DNA of 64,000 nucleotides from positions 7,143,871 through 7,207,870 of the forward strand of contig CM040451.1 in the NCBI GenBank assembly GCA_022749755.1, read 5' to 3'. How positions within the stretch are numbered: the first letter of the stretch is position 1; each line of letters begins with the position of its first letter. The notes beneath the pieces were generated by a model, which saw nothing but the letters and a program-made list of their open reading frames with translations, made no database searches and was not told the DNA's origin. Source of the stretch: Azadirachta indica. Taxonomy: Eukaryota; Streptophyta; Magnoliopsida; Sapindales; Meliaceae. Position numbers and translations under genes: made by a program. Positions 26,472-38,850 of the stretch are shown one piece after another.

Positions 26472-29435
26472 TTTCATTTTGTTTTTACAAAATTTTTCTT
26501 TTATGCGTTTCAAGATCAACTTGGTCGTTATTTGATCAATTTCTTCTTCATCCTTTTCACCTTCTTATTCTTCATCATTATCATATTTAATTAATTTAAA
26601 AGCAAATAAGAATAAAAAGTTGACCTATTTCAAAAATTTTATCGACTTTCGTTAAAAGTTGAACTAGACATTAAATAAAAGTAAAAAGTTTGGGCTTGGA
26701 ATAATCAAACTTTGATGGACCAAATTGGCATATTTGAGTGATCGGATTTTGGTGAAAAAATGCACCTCATTCCGCCAAATTCAATTGATCGAATTGTGTA
26801 CTAATTTTGAAAATTTTTCATTTTAGTCCTATTTCACATATTTAAAAATCTTGCAATTTATCCTCACAAAATTTAATTTTAAAATCTTACACTAAAGTCT
26901 AAAATATTTATGACTATTTTTTTTCAAATTCAAACATTTCTTTTAAATGAAAATTGAAAGATTGCTTTGTGAAGAATAGTTTGAAGAAAAATGATAAATT
27001 GACTCTATAAAACATTCAAACATAAGTTTCGATTGAAAAAGTATTTTGAACTTATAAATACAAATCATTAATCAATTCAAATAATTACAAATATAATTAA
27101 TCACTAAATGTGTGTCCTGAATTATATAAATATGCCTTTAATTTGCTTGAAGAGTTTCAATATACTATTTATTGGTGCCTTGATTATTTTGAATATTCTT
27201 TTAATATTCAAATTACATTCAAAATTTTCATATCATAAATTTTTACAATAATGCTACAAAAAGAATTTGATTAGTTAAATATATCAACATTTATTATCAT
27301 GAAAATAAAGGTTTATAAAATCTTATGACACATATCTTAAAACAATTGTGACTTCAAAGTCCTAATAGAAGTTATAATATCGTATTCTCAAACATACTCT
27401 TAATAAACTACTTATTACTTCAAAGAGTTATACTACCATACAACGATTGTATGGTACATCCATAGAAAGTTAAAACTCTCCAACATAATATAGGGGGTCA
27501 TTCGTACTTTAAATTGACCGTTGAATTGCATTTTAAGTAATCTAATAGTCCAAACATAATTAATTTACCATACAACCGTTGCACTACAGTCTTATTCTCG
27601 TTCAAAATACCCGGTTTAAAGATTGGTCTTTTACACATGATCAATTTATTAATTAGGTACTAATTCATAACACTAATAAATTAAAAAGATGAAAAAATAC
27701 ATATTAGGAAAATAGTTTCATCAACCTTAAATATTGGAACCATTATATAATAAGTTTATAAATAATTTTAAATTTAGTATTAAGTATACCATTAAAAAAA
27801 TTTTATGCCCTTAAATTTTTATATAATTCCAATCTAATTTTTGAAAGAAAAAAATACAATAAATAAGTAGTCTAATACACCTATCTTTTTTAATTGTTAT
27901 CCCTAACTTTCTCATTTTTTTTTTTAATTTTACCACGACTATTCTTTTTCTTTCACCTTTTTTCACATTTCTTACTAGTTTAATTATTATTATTTTAAAG
28001 AAAAATTAAAGCTAAAAAAAGCCAAGTTCTATCAATAAAACCTATTACTCATAAATATTATTCAATGTTTAATTCTTATCTTTATGTTTAACTTATTTGA
28101 TTGTATCAAATATAATTATCAAACCTTAAATTTTCTATTAATATAATCTTTTTAAATTAATATAATACTTATATGTATTAACTTATTTTAATAAAAATAT
28201 AAAATTAAAGCTATAATTTATACACTTGGTTAATAATAGATATTTGGACTTACATTATATATGCTAATAAGCATAATCACTACATTTTTCATTCAATAAA
28301 TGAACATTGTTTTATTTATAAAATACTTCATAATTAATATTATCAAGATGGGTATATATATATATATATATATATGAGAAAATTCAATATATAGACTAAA
28401 ATGTTACATAAATGAAGCAGAATTTGGGAGCTATAAATTAATTGTTATTTTGATTCTCGATTGAATACGTTATGTAAGAAATTCACTGTGGTTGATTGCT
28501 TGTATGTTAAGCAAGAGGTGGAACAAATGCTTTTCATATCCAAAGAAACACTATTCCCTGCCGCAGAGATCACGTTGCATTTGACTTAGTTGAAGAGGGA
28601 AAATCAATCTTCCATATGCTGCCTTGCCCGACTTGGTTGATGTTCACTCATTTTAGAATATCCTTTGTTTCATTCTAAATAAAACACTGCAAACTATTGC
28701 AAATCGACGCTCTTATCTTCAAGATATTACAAAAATTTATTACCGTATTTAATCGGATAAATCATAATACTATTGAAGCATATGAAAAATATATATATAT
28801 ATATCTAACACTTCTACGTTTAGTGTTTTTAGCTAAAAAGAATTATTTTAAATTACAGGCACCCTAGAGTTTTGTCACTGCTCTTGCTCTTTACTTTGTA
28901 CTCCAATTGATTTTTCTGATTCATGTTGCAATAAACTTTCTGAAATAAACTGCTATAAAATCCTTTAGATATAGAACATAAGATCTTCAGATTTCTTCAT
29001 ATAGATTTCTAAATTTTCATATCTGAAAGAAAATAATATTATAATATTGTAAACAAAAAATTCCAATAAAACTACCACAGATTAAAATCTGGGTGAATAT
29101 AAAGTACCGTTAAATAAAAAAAAATCATAATAAGATGAAAATATGTCACTGTAGTTATAGATCTAGGTTAAAATATGTATTTATTGAAGAAGAAAGAACA
29201 AAAATAAAGCATAAGAAAGCCAAAAAAATCCCACTACAGAAAACTCACTCTTAAGTGAGGAGCAAGACGATCTTTTGGATGGTAAGGATGCATAGAATTA
29301 TGGAGAAAGAGACGGCAGAGATTTGCTCCGTAAATTTAATATGGATTAGAAACTTATTTAGTACAAATAAACAAATTAGGTTCATATTTATGAGACTATA
29401 AAAATATTTAAAGATTCAAATAATGATAATAACAG
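26472..29435. other. Gene-free 3' flank of the intact receptor gene
   Basis: No gene is visible. An AATAAA-like word at ~26609 could serve polyadenylation. A perfect 10-bp inverted repeat with a 3-nt loop (taccatacaa / ttgtatggta) sits at 27434-27456. (TA)n runs lie at ~28353-28374 and ~28787-28804. The part at 28210-28430 resembles 63470-63640 downstream of the chimeric gene, again marking the duplicated unit. Confidence 0.6.
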
Positions 29436-29439
29436 ATAT

Positions 29440-32185
29440 TCTTCTGACTTTTAGCCTAATAAATAAATATATTCTGACATTTGAGAAAAAACAGATACTC
29501 TCTTAATATTTGAACAAATAGCCAATACTTCTTTAACTTTTATTTCCGTTAATTGACTACTTAATTAATTATTATTTATATCCCTAAACTTTTATATAAT
29601 AACAATACCTTATATATTTTATTTAGTTGTAACAATTTAATCACTATTTTAATATTTCTCACAATAAAATTTTTTTTTAACTATAACAATTTAGTTTCTA
29701 TTTAATATTTTTCATAATATATTCAATACTAAATAAATTTTTTAATTTGTTATTGTAATTAAAAAAATTTAAAATATATAATTATTAAAAAAAATTCAAA
29801 TAATGAGTTAAATCACACTTATATACTATAATATTTTTAACCCTCTTCTTTTATTTTTATAATAATAATTTTATATTTAATTATTAAAAAAATTTAATTG
29901 AAATATTTTTTAACGTTTTATTTTTACATATAATATATTTATTTCAAAAATTATGTTAAATTCATTATATATTTTTAAAAATATATAAATATATAAATAA
30001 AAAACATAAACACTAAATACATGTTTTTATATATATTACAAATGAAACTAATCAAAAATTTTCTTCTTTCTCTAATTTTTAATTAAAATTAAATTATATT
30101 AGTTAATAAGAATATAAAATATATCTAATTACTAATTCTATTAACAAATGACATTAAATTTTTTCTTTTTTTACCGTTTTATTTATATTATCATAATTTT
30201 TCTCAAGAAAATATAATGAATTTAATATAATCTTTTAAATAAAAATATTATATATAAGAATAAAATGTTAAAATATATTTCAAATTTCTTTTAATAAGTA
30301 AATATCAAATTTGTTACTTAAAAAAAGAAAAAAGGTTATAAATATTTTAATATAATTTTAATTTAATTCATAGTTTAAATTTTTTTAATAATATTTTTCT
30401 TTTTAAATTTTTTATTGAAATAATAAATTAAAATTTTATTTTGTTTTGAGTATATTGTGAAAAAATATATTAAATAGATACTCAATTGTTATAATTAAAA
30501 AAGGTATATTATAAAAAATATTAAAATGGGCACTAAATTATTATAATAAAATAAAATATATATCATATTATTATTATTAGATAAAAGTTTAGAAATATAA
30601 ATAAATAATAAATAATTAATTAATTAATTAATAAAAATAAAAAATAATAAAAATATTTATCTATTTATTCAAATGTACGGTAATTTTTTTCACGAAACCA
30701 AGAGCCTGCACAGGCCTACCCCATTTAAGGCGGGGATGGGGACAAATTTCGCCAAAAGTTCAGGGACTGGGTCGAGTACGAAGACAAATTTTCGTCTCCG
30801 TTTTAAAAACGGGCAAGGGACGGTATGGGCTTGTTTACCTGGCCCGTCCCCAATTCTCCGCATTTGAATCCAATATTTATTAGAATAATTATATAAAGAT
30901 CCATTTTATTTAATAAATAATTATAAAATTTTATAGTTTTCATTTTAGTCAAATAAGCCCTTCAAAAAAGTTTATAAATTTTAATTTAATCAATTAAGTC
31001 CTTAATTATAAATGATAAATATTTACTGAATTTTTAATTTGATCAATTTTAAATTATTTTAAATTATTTTCACAATAACAAAATTTGCTAAAATGACTAG
31101 AAATTAATAAAAATTTAATAGTTAAATGATATATTTTTAACAAGAAGTTAAAAATCAATAATTATATTAGCTATTTTTTGTTAAATACTTTAAGTATTAT
31201 ATATCAAGTCAATGAATTTAATATTTTAAATATATTTTTTTGATACTTGGAATTTTTATCAATACAATCTTTATTTTAAAAATTAAATATATAATATTAA
31301 CAAATATTACTAATTAAGTCAATTTGTATAAATGTGTTCGGATAATCATACAATAATAGTCAATTTATATAAATAAAGTTATTGTTAGATTACTCTTAAT
31401 GATAATAATAGTTATAATTATTAATTTTGAATTGTTTTAGATTATAAAATTTTTTTTATATAAAGATAATAATTTAAACTTATTTTTAAATAATTGTTAA
31501 AGATAAAATTATTGTTACATTAATAATTATAATAGTTATAATTATTGATTTTGAATTGTCTCATGCTATAAAATTATTAATAATAATAGCCATAATTGTT
31601 GAATTGTCTTACATTATAAATTTAATAATGGAAATAATAAAAGTTATAAATTATAATTATTGAATCTAAGTTGTCTCACGTTATAAAAATTATTATTAAT
31701 AATAGTTATAATTATTGAATTTGAATTGTCTCATACTATAAAATTAATAACAATAATAGTTAAATATTTAAAAAAAATATAAATTAAATATATTTTTTTA
31801 GTTAAATATTTTTATTTACATGTTTTAATTAATAAATATAAATAGTGAAATGATAAAGTGTTATATTTTTTTTCATAGATCTAGTGTTCTAAGTATTAAA
31901 ATTGTAAAATTTTTATTTTTTTTTTAAAAAGTCAAACGAGGTCAATACGGGGTTAGAGGCCCACAGGATCTCCGGTCCAAATTAGGGATATCCCCAACCC
32001 ACCTCCGATTTGTCCAAACCAGAGATGTGGTGGGGATGGGGACTCAAAGTCTAAATAGGGTTGGGGGCGAGATTAGGGTCTCCGGCCCATCCCTGCCTCG
32101 TTGTCATCCCTAAACATTATAGGGATATTCGTCTTTTTTTGAACGTTAAGGTAATATCTGCCTATTAGACCAAATATTAGAAAGT
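29440..32185. mobile_element. AT-rich foldback element(s) with a nested hAT-like element
   Basis: Left sequence at 29490-29700 is repeated in inverted orientation at 30420-30672, and the outermost part (29440-29520) again at 32110-32180. Shared words include 'atttgaa(c/t)aaatag', 'aattatttatat(t/c)cctaaacttttat' and 'aatttagt...ttttaatat'. The interior is extremely AT-rich and non-coding. Nesting order and exact ends are uncertain. Confidence 0.45.
30690..32114. mobile_element. hAT-like non-autonomous element with GC-rich ends
   Basis: Two islands rich in 'ggggatgggg', 'cccgtcccc' and similar words (30700-30860 and 31930-32110) flank an AT-rich centre. The right end, read on the minus strand, is TAGGGATGACAACGAGG, a terminus common in plant hAT-type MITEs. 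The left terminus is not clearly recognisable, so the start is approximate. Inside, 31400-31760 carries about five imperfect copies of a unit with 'taatagttataattattgaatttgaattgtct'. Confidence 0.5.
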
Positions 32186-33225
32186 ATATGTCATTATCTC
32201 GTTCAAATATTATTACTTTAATAAATTCACATAGATCAACTATATTAAAACGTAAACTAGATCTCGAATTTACATATATAGGCACATTTTTAGAGTATTT
32301 ATAAATTAAATAATATGAATGACATATTAGAAAGGTTCAACACATGTATTTTTAATTAGACCCTATAATTCTAAGAAGAAGAATTATGAATTTGTGAGGA
32401 ATTTATCACAAAAATTTTGCGCTAAAATTCAATATAAACTAAGTAAATGATAACACGAATACTCCTTGTTTAATTTTAATGATTAATTACGTAACTTCTA
32501 ATCTTTACTTGATAATTGTAATTAAGACATACCCAATGTTAAAACCCTTAATAAAGGCCAAACATTCATCTGAATTACACTTGAAGAATTTTATCACATC
32601 ATAATATTTATAATTTAGCACATGCATTCTGATCATAATTGATTCAATATTCTTTTACTTTTTAATTCTCTTATTCCACATCAATTTTGGATGAAATATT
32701 TTTTTTTTCTAATTCATATTTAACGTGTAGAGCGGGGTAGAATTTAAGTTGTGTGAAGTGTAATAACCAAAAAAAAGAATTATTTTATTATCATATTGAT
32801 GACAAAATTATTATGTAGAATAATTAAAATAAATGTTAAATAAAAAAATATATAGAAGATTGATATGCAATATACTCTCCTTTTCATATTTTTTTTTTTC
32901 AGTATAAGGTTGAATTAATTTAGGCTAAAGAGAATGTGAGAGATTAAGAAAAACAAAAAGCAAAAAAACAGAGAGAAAGAGTGATAAGACGTAAAGTTAT
33001 TTTTAAAAGCACTGTATGCGGAGAGAGAGAAAAGAACAACCCAGATTCGCAGTACAACGATATCAATAATCCACCGAGTACACATCAAGACCTATTCAAA
33101 CAGACAACTAATCATAATCTAAAACATACTTAAGTAAATTTCCTCCGCAAAAATATTTTAAGGCTAGTTTTAATAATAATTTCTAGGTCCTATTCTTTAT
33201 ATAATTTGTTAGAATTATGTACAGA
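32186..33225. other. Gene-free spacer
   Basis: I see no coding region, structural RNA or clear repeat here, only AT-rich DNA with purine-rich patches near 32920-33030. Confidence 0.5.
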
Positions 33226-33900
33226 CAATATGTTACCAATGAAAAAGATGTTCATATATCCATAAGACAAAAAGATAGAATTTGAGTGGAGGTGGTGGTG
33301 CCTTCCCTGTAAGAAGCCTTTCGTGAACATTCAAACACAATATAATGTACATTACATATTTCAATTTTTGCATTTAATATTTCAAATTTTAAAGTACAAA
33401 ATTTATTTTAAATTTTAAATGTTATGTTAAAGTTATAATTGTTTATAACATGTTATAAATTTTATGTTTTAAAAAAGATGAATATAATAATATGTCCAAT
33501 ATATTATAGTCAAATCTTTTTTCTTATTTATTATAAGACAATGTTACGTATTTTATGAATTATTCATACAAACTTAAAGTTTCGTATGGTCGTGTAAATA
33601 GAAGAAATATTTTATGTAAAAGAAAATTAAACCGTATAAATAAACATAAATGATATCGTAGTTATATGCATAGTAAAAGCTTAAAGGGATTAAAACATTA
33701 CACTTCTTAACTTCTTAACATGTATTTCAAGATTTTCACTCAAATAACATAAAGTATTGATTTATTACTATTACATTATTTTATAAATTAATTTTAATTG
33801 AATTAAAATACGAATTACCTAATATACTAATTAATAGATAAGATGGTATAACGGTTGTTAAAGAAAATAAAATATTGTATTGAATTTCTTTTAAGTTAAA
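33226..33900. repeat. Flank repeat, copy 2 (upstream of the pseudogene)
   Basis: Positions 33230-33340 ('accaatgaaaaagat', 'aagcctttcgtgaacattcaaa') match 63680-63835, and 33345-33900 matches 12166-12720. It is non-coding. It shows that the unit carrying the 36-kb pseudogene had the same upstream DNA as the intact gene. Confidence 0.8.
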
Positions 33901-33929
33901 CTAAATTTTACATAAAATCTAAGAGTAAA

Positions 33930-34320
33930 GTATTTATAGGTTCTTAAATTTTGATTTATTGATTTGATTAGGTTTCAATTATTTCAAAAATACTCATTAA
34001 AATCTTAATTTATTAATAAGTGATAATTATACCCGTATCCATAATAGTTATTTCATAAAAATAAATATTAAGTCTTTAAAATTTGACAAAATTCAATATA
34101 TTAATAAAATAAGTAATATTATTTTCTAACATATTATTAAGATTATATTTATAAATATATTACAAATTTATATATATTTTATTTACAATATATAAATGAA
34201 TATTTAATTATCAATAGGGATATAGTTGTCATTTTCTACTAAATTGGGATTTTAATGGGTATTTTGAAACTACTATCAATAGGTCAAACCTTAAAAACAC
34301 CTATAAGTCATTTTCCCATA
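33930..34320. mobile_element. MITE with ~110-bp TIRs, same family as intron 1 copy
   Basis: The left arm contains 'tcaaaaatactcattaaaatct' and the right arm, read on the minus strand, 'tcaaaatacccattaaaatcc', in matching positions, with 'gataattata' against 'gacaactata' further in. It is non-coding. Confidence 0.6.
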
Positions 34321-34689
34321 AAACAACATGAATTATGAATTCTCATAAATTAGTCCTAAACAAAATAGAAAAATACTAATAATATTTAAATTAAAAACTT
34401 ATGTAATAAGACTATACTTTGTGGGTCTGTTTTTTTTTTTTTATGAATTCTAAATAATTTTATTTAGATATTTAAGAATTGTTTATTTTTTTAATTTATA
34501 TATGAAAACTTGTTAATAAGTCTAAATATAATTAAGTTAAAAAATTTAACTTAAGTTTGAAAAATCAAATATCTAAATGAGTTAAATATTTTATTTGTCA
34601 AGGTTTATTGTCAAATTGCTCTCCTAAGATTCGAAATTGTATTTGTTAGATATAAAATTTAGAGAATATGTTACAAACTCTCCCTTGAT

Positions 34690-35250
34690 TAGGGATGGCA
34701 AAATTCCCCATGAAGCCTCCAAACGTATGGGGATCCACCTTCAATGGGGGAGAATTAACTCTCCCCACCCCACTTGCACCCCATTTCCCATTAAAATATA
34801 ATATAAATATATTATAATTGATAAATTAAATTTTACATATGTAAATATAATTTTGTATTACAATTTTTAAAATTATATATTATAATTAAATGTAATTAGT
34901 AAAAAAAATTGTAAGGTCATGAATTAATGTTACAAAAAATAAAATATAAAAATAAAAAGTAAAAAATTAAAAACTAAAAAAAACCTTATATTGTGTTTTC
35001 TAATAATATATTAATAATTTTTTTTATTTAAATTAATTAAATTTTTATATTACTAAAATTTATTTTATAAAATAATAAAAAATGAGAAATTAATATGAGG
35101 ATGGGGAATGAATTCCCCATGCGAAAATTCTCAATCCTACCCTATTAAATTTATTGAGGAATGAGATAGAGAATAGGGGTTAAAATATAAAATAGGGTGG
35201 GGAATGGGGTATGCCTCCCCTACCCTTACCCTACCCCTTTGTCATCCGTA
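34690..35250. mobile_element. hAT-like MITE with 8-bp target-site duplication
   Basis: The element starts TAGGGATGGCAAAATTCCCC and its right end on the minus strand starts TACGGATGACAAAGGGG. It is flanked by CCCTTGAT (34682-34689) and CCCTTGAC (35251-35258), an 8-bp duplication with one mismatch as expected for hAT insertions. Ends are rich in 'ggggaatgggg'; the centre is AT-rich and non-coding. Confidence 0.75.
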
Positions 35251-35334
35251 CCCTTGACCATTAGTCAACTCACCCCTAATGGCACATTTACTCAAATGCC
35301 TTTTACTTAATTACCCTCAATCTTTAATTTTTAG

Positions 35335-35925
35335 GCTAATTGACTATAAAAACCCTGTTAGTCTCAAAGGTTTGGTCAAATACCCTAATAAATTCTAGTA
35401 GTTTCAAAAATAATTTAGAAGTCATAATTTATTATAAAATAACATTATACTCATATATAATAATTTTTATTTTAGAAAACTAACTAATAAATCTTTAAAA
35501 TTTGACAAAATATGATATATTTATGTAAAATAATAATAATATTATTTATTTAATTAATATACTTTACATAAATATATTATTAAATATATTATATTTTATC
35601 AAATTTTAAAGATTTAATAGTTATTTTTCTTAAATAATTTTATAAGTATAAAATATAATGTATTTTTGTAAAATATGTTAATTAAAATATCATTTGAATA
35701 GTATATTAATATAATAATTATTTAAAAAATAGTTATTTAATAAAAATAACTAATAAATCTTTAAAATAATATGATGAGCTAATATTCTTGAATAATAATT
35801 ATTATTATATAGGGGCATATTATTATTTTATAATAAATTGGGACTTTAAAAAGTATTTTTTAAATTAATAGGACTTACAAGGGCATTAGATCAAATATTT
35901 GGGACTAAAATTGCTTTTACAATGA
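35335..35925. mobile_element. MITE, same long-TIR family
   Basis: The left arm ('ggtttggtcaaataccctaataaattct') and the right arm on the minus strand ('atatttgatctaatgcccttgtaagtcctattaattt') are inverted relatives. Internal words 'tttaaaatttgacaaaatatgatatatttatgtaaaat' are repeated in both orientations. It is non-coding. Confidence 0.5.
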
Positions 35926-36029
35926 CTTAATTAACATGAAACTTAAAGATTAAAGACATTTTAATAAATATGTCATTTGGAATTAGTTGACTAACAGTTA
36001 AGTAGAGATTTTTTTATGTGTTTGATTAA

Positions 36030-37150
36030 AATATTATTTATTTTAATTGTTTTCTCTCTTCTTTTTTTTTTTTTTTGTGTTTGACGAACACAATGCTAGA
36101 GAATACAAATAGAGAATAACAATTCTTTTGAGAGGTTAATCCATCTCTATTCTGCTAGTGTTATCCCTACATTGAACTGTCTTTAGAGAAATTTCCCATT
36201 CAATAGGAATACTCCACGCTCTAAGCTGCACTCTTCCTACTGTTCAATTTTCTTTTTCCATTAATTTATTATAATTCCATTTTCCATAGCACATAATACT
36301 TGCCTGAGTAGTACCATGCTGTACTTCGATGCTATATGCACGTAAGGAACACGCTTGTGAATGTCAGAGCAAGAACCTTTAGAAAGAGCAAGGATTGGTA
36401 TAGAAAAAATTGAATTAACGTACTACGTTATAGGTCTGGACAATTTTATTGTCATAATAGCTGTGATACGTAAAGCAATTGCATTATTATTTGCCTAGTT
36501 GAGCCATCTTAGCTGAAGGGTGAGTGAATATATATATTAAGAGAGACTTGTAAACTGCTGGTTTTGAAATGATCAGAAATATTAAAGTTAGTAGAATCAT
36601 TTTGACAAGAATGAGAAGTTGTGATTATATTTGCATTTAACATCAAAATGGTAGCTCTTCTTCAATATCTGCTCATAAACTAAAAGATAGTTTTTTGAAC
36701 ACTTGATGCTGGACTTCTACCTAGCTAAGGATTGCTAATGCTTCTTTCTCTGTATTACTTTGCAGATGCAAATTTCTCAATCAAGTGTGGTGATCAATAG
36801 ATAAGAGTGATAACATAGTGTAGGAGGCAGATAACTCATCTCTTGGTGCAGCTTCAACAGAAAAATGGGCAGTTTGTAATGTGGGTTTGTTTTCTAATGA
36901 AGAAAATCTAGAATATCTACAAAATACTCTTAACACAAGTGACAGGCACCACAACCTTAGTGCTTTATCAAACTTCAAGGATATCCCTCGAATCACTTAG
37001 CTACTATGGCCTAGGTCTTGTGAAAGGACCTTACAATGTAAGCTTGTCATTTGTAGAAATAGAGTTTCTTGACCAAACCACGGAAAGGTGGGAGAGTCTT
37101 GGCAGGCGTGTTTTCGATATCTAAATTCAAGTAAGCGTTCCCTCAACAAA
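36030..37150 (+). pseudogene. Fragment of an LRR-malectin receptor kinase gene (exons 16-17 only)
   Basis: The segment is collinear with 22770-23930 of the intact gene: T-run of intron 15, exon 16 homologue (36168-36230), intron 16, and exon 17 homologue (about 36766-37132) with a GT following. It is broken. The frame changes just after the first conserved Cys-Gly ('gtgtggtgatcaatagataag' region, 36785-36806), a short deletion removes part of 'SFAVTVAET', and the codon for Tyr in the terminal 'FDIY' is TAA. No LRR, membrane or kinase exons are found on either side. It is therefore a truncated duplicate and cannot make a receptor. Confidence 0.85.
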
Positions 37151-37439
37151 AAATTCGGATTTAGAGATTGTGTGATTCAGTTAAATCAATTTTAATACTT
37201 ACAGAGCAATTAATTCTTGTGGGACGATACTGTACTTATCATATATTACTTGTTAGCAATAATATACACTTACTTTTAGAAAATCCATAATAATATAAAA
37301 TAATTTGAAGGGTGATCTAAATACTTTAATATCTGCTCAAAAAGGTACTGGAGTTTGTATTAAATATCTTGTTGCTAAACATATATATTTCATATCATAA
37401 TTAGCTTTCTTCTACTGTGAAGGCTTTCACCATTAATTT

Positions 37440-38850
37440 GTTATGTATTGAAATTCATAAGATATAGAGGAGACTTTGGCTATTCTAGAGTGGAATAAGT
37501 TGTTTGGGAGGAAACAATGGCACTTGAGATGAATGAGACATGGCAACTTTTATATGCACCAAGATGGAAGAAATCTATGGACTCTAAATGAGTATTTACT
37601 GTGAAATATACAGTTGATGAATCCATTGAGAGATATAAAGTAAGGTTATTACAAAAAGATCCTTATAGATATGTGGATTGACTACCCAGAAACATTTGCA
37701 CTAGTTGCAAAATTGAATACAATTAAAGTTCTCTATCCCTAGCACCAACATTAATTAGCATTCACAATAATTGAATGTTAAGAATGTCTTTTTAAATGGT
37801 GAAATAGAAGAAGTCTACATAGCCTTATCTTGGTTTTGAAAGGAAATATGAAAGGAAAAATGTACGTAGGTTGAAAAATCACTTTATGGTTTGAAATAAA
37901 GGCCAAGAACTTAGTTGGACAGATTTGCTAAGTCCATTAAAAGCTGCAAGTACTACAAAGCTAGGCAAATCATACTCTTCTAGAATCATTCTAATGGTGG
38001 TAAACTTGCTATATTAATAGTTTATATTGGGGATCTTGAGGTATTACTCAGAAATGAAGTTTGCCAGATCAAAGAAGTAGTATTGTGTAATAAAATATAC
38101 AATAGATTTCTTAAAGAAACTAGATTGTTAGGTTATAAGCTCGTCAAAACTCTAATTGATCCAACTTATAAATTAAGGTCACTAAAAGATATTAATGGTG
38201 TTGACAAAGAATAGTGTTAAAATCTTGTGGAAAATAATTTATCTCTCTCATACTAGATCAAATATAGCGTATTCAGTAACCGTTGTGGACTAATTGATGC
38301 ACTCTTCAAATAAATAATAGTTTAAGGTAGTTTATTGGATTCTTAAGTACCTAAAAAGCATTCCATAGAACGATGTAATATTTAAAAGTAATAATAACCC
38401 TCACATTGATTGAAGTCTATACTATGTTGATTGGATTGTGAGTATTTTTGCAGGTGGGAACCGAGTAACATAGTGGAGTAAAAAGTAATATACATGTTGT
38501 TGCAATAGGTAGTGATAAAGCTGAATTCAGAGCAGTTGCCTATGGTATATGTGAACTCTTTGGTTAAAACAAATGTTTGATAAGTACTCAAGAATTCCTA
38601 CTAAGAAGCCCATGAAATAGTGAATAACAAGGCAACTATTAAGATAACTCAAAATCCAATTAAATCTAATAGAACTAAGCATCTTAAAGTGGATATTCAC
38701 TTTATCAAGGAAAATTTAAAAGCAGGATTGATATGCATGTCTCATAAGCCCATTGAAGAATAATTAAAGGCCTTTATAGAAGGACATTCAACCACTTAAT
38801 CAATTACTTGGTAATGATAAATATCTTTAAACTAGCTTAAAGAGAAAGTC
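37440..38850 (+). pseudogene. Ty1/copia pol relic (reverse transcriptase to RNase H end)
   Basis: Broken plus-strand frames show copia RT and RNase H signatures in order: WEEAMALEMNETWQLL, then VFTVKYTVDESIERYKVRL (about 37505-37645), VARSKK-like and 'YKLRSLKDINGVDKE' (38165-38210), LIYLSHTRSNIAYSV (38240-38280), then AEFRAVAYGICELFG (38520-38565) and FNHLINYLVM. Stops and frameshifts are many. Gag, protease and integrase are absent and I see no LTR pair, so this is a partial relic inserted beside the pseudogene. Confidence 0.8.

Noticed and set aside
37420..38850. Considered as a continuing receptor pseudogene after exon 17
   Set aside because: Motifs are copia RT/RNase H, not kinase, and none of the receptor exons 18-24 are present.
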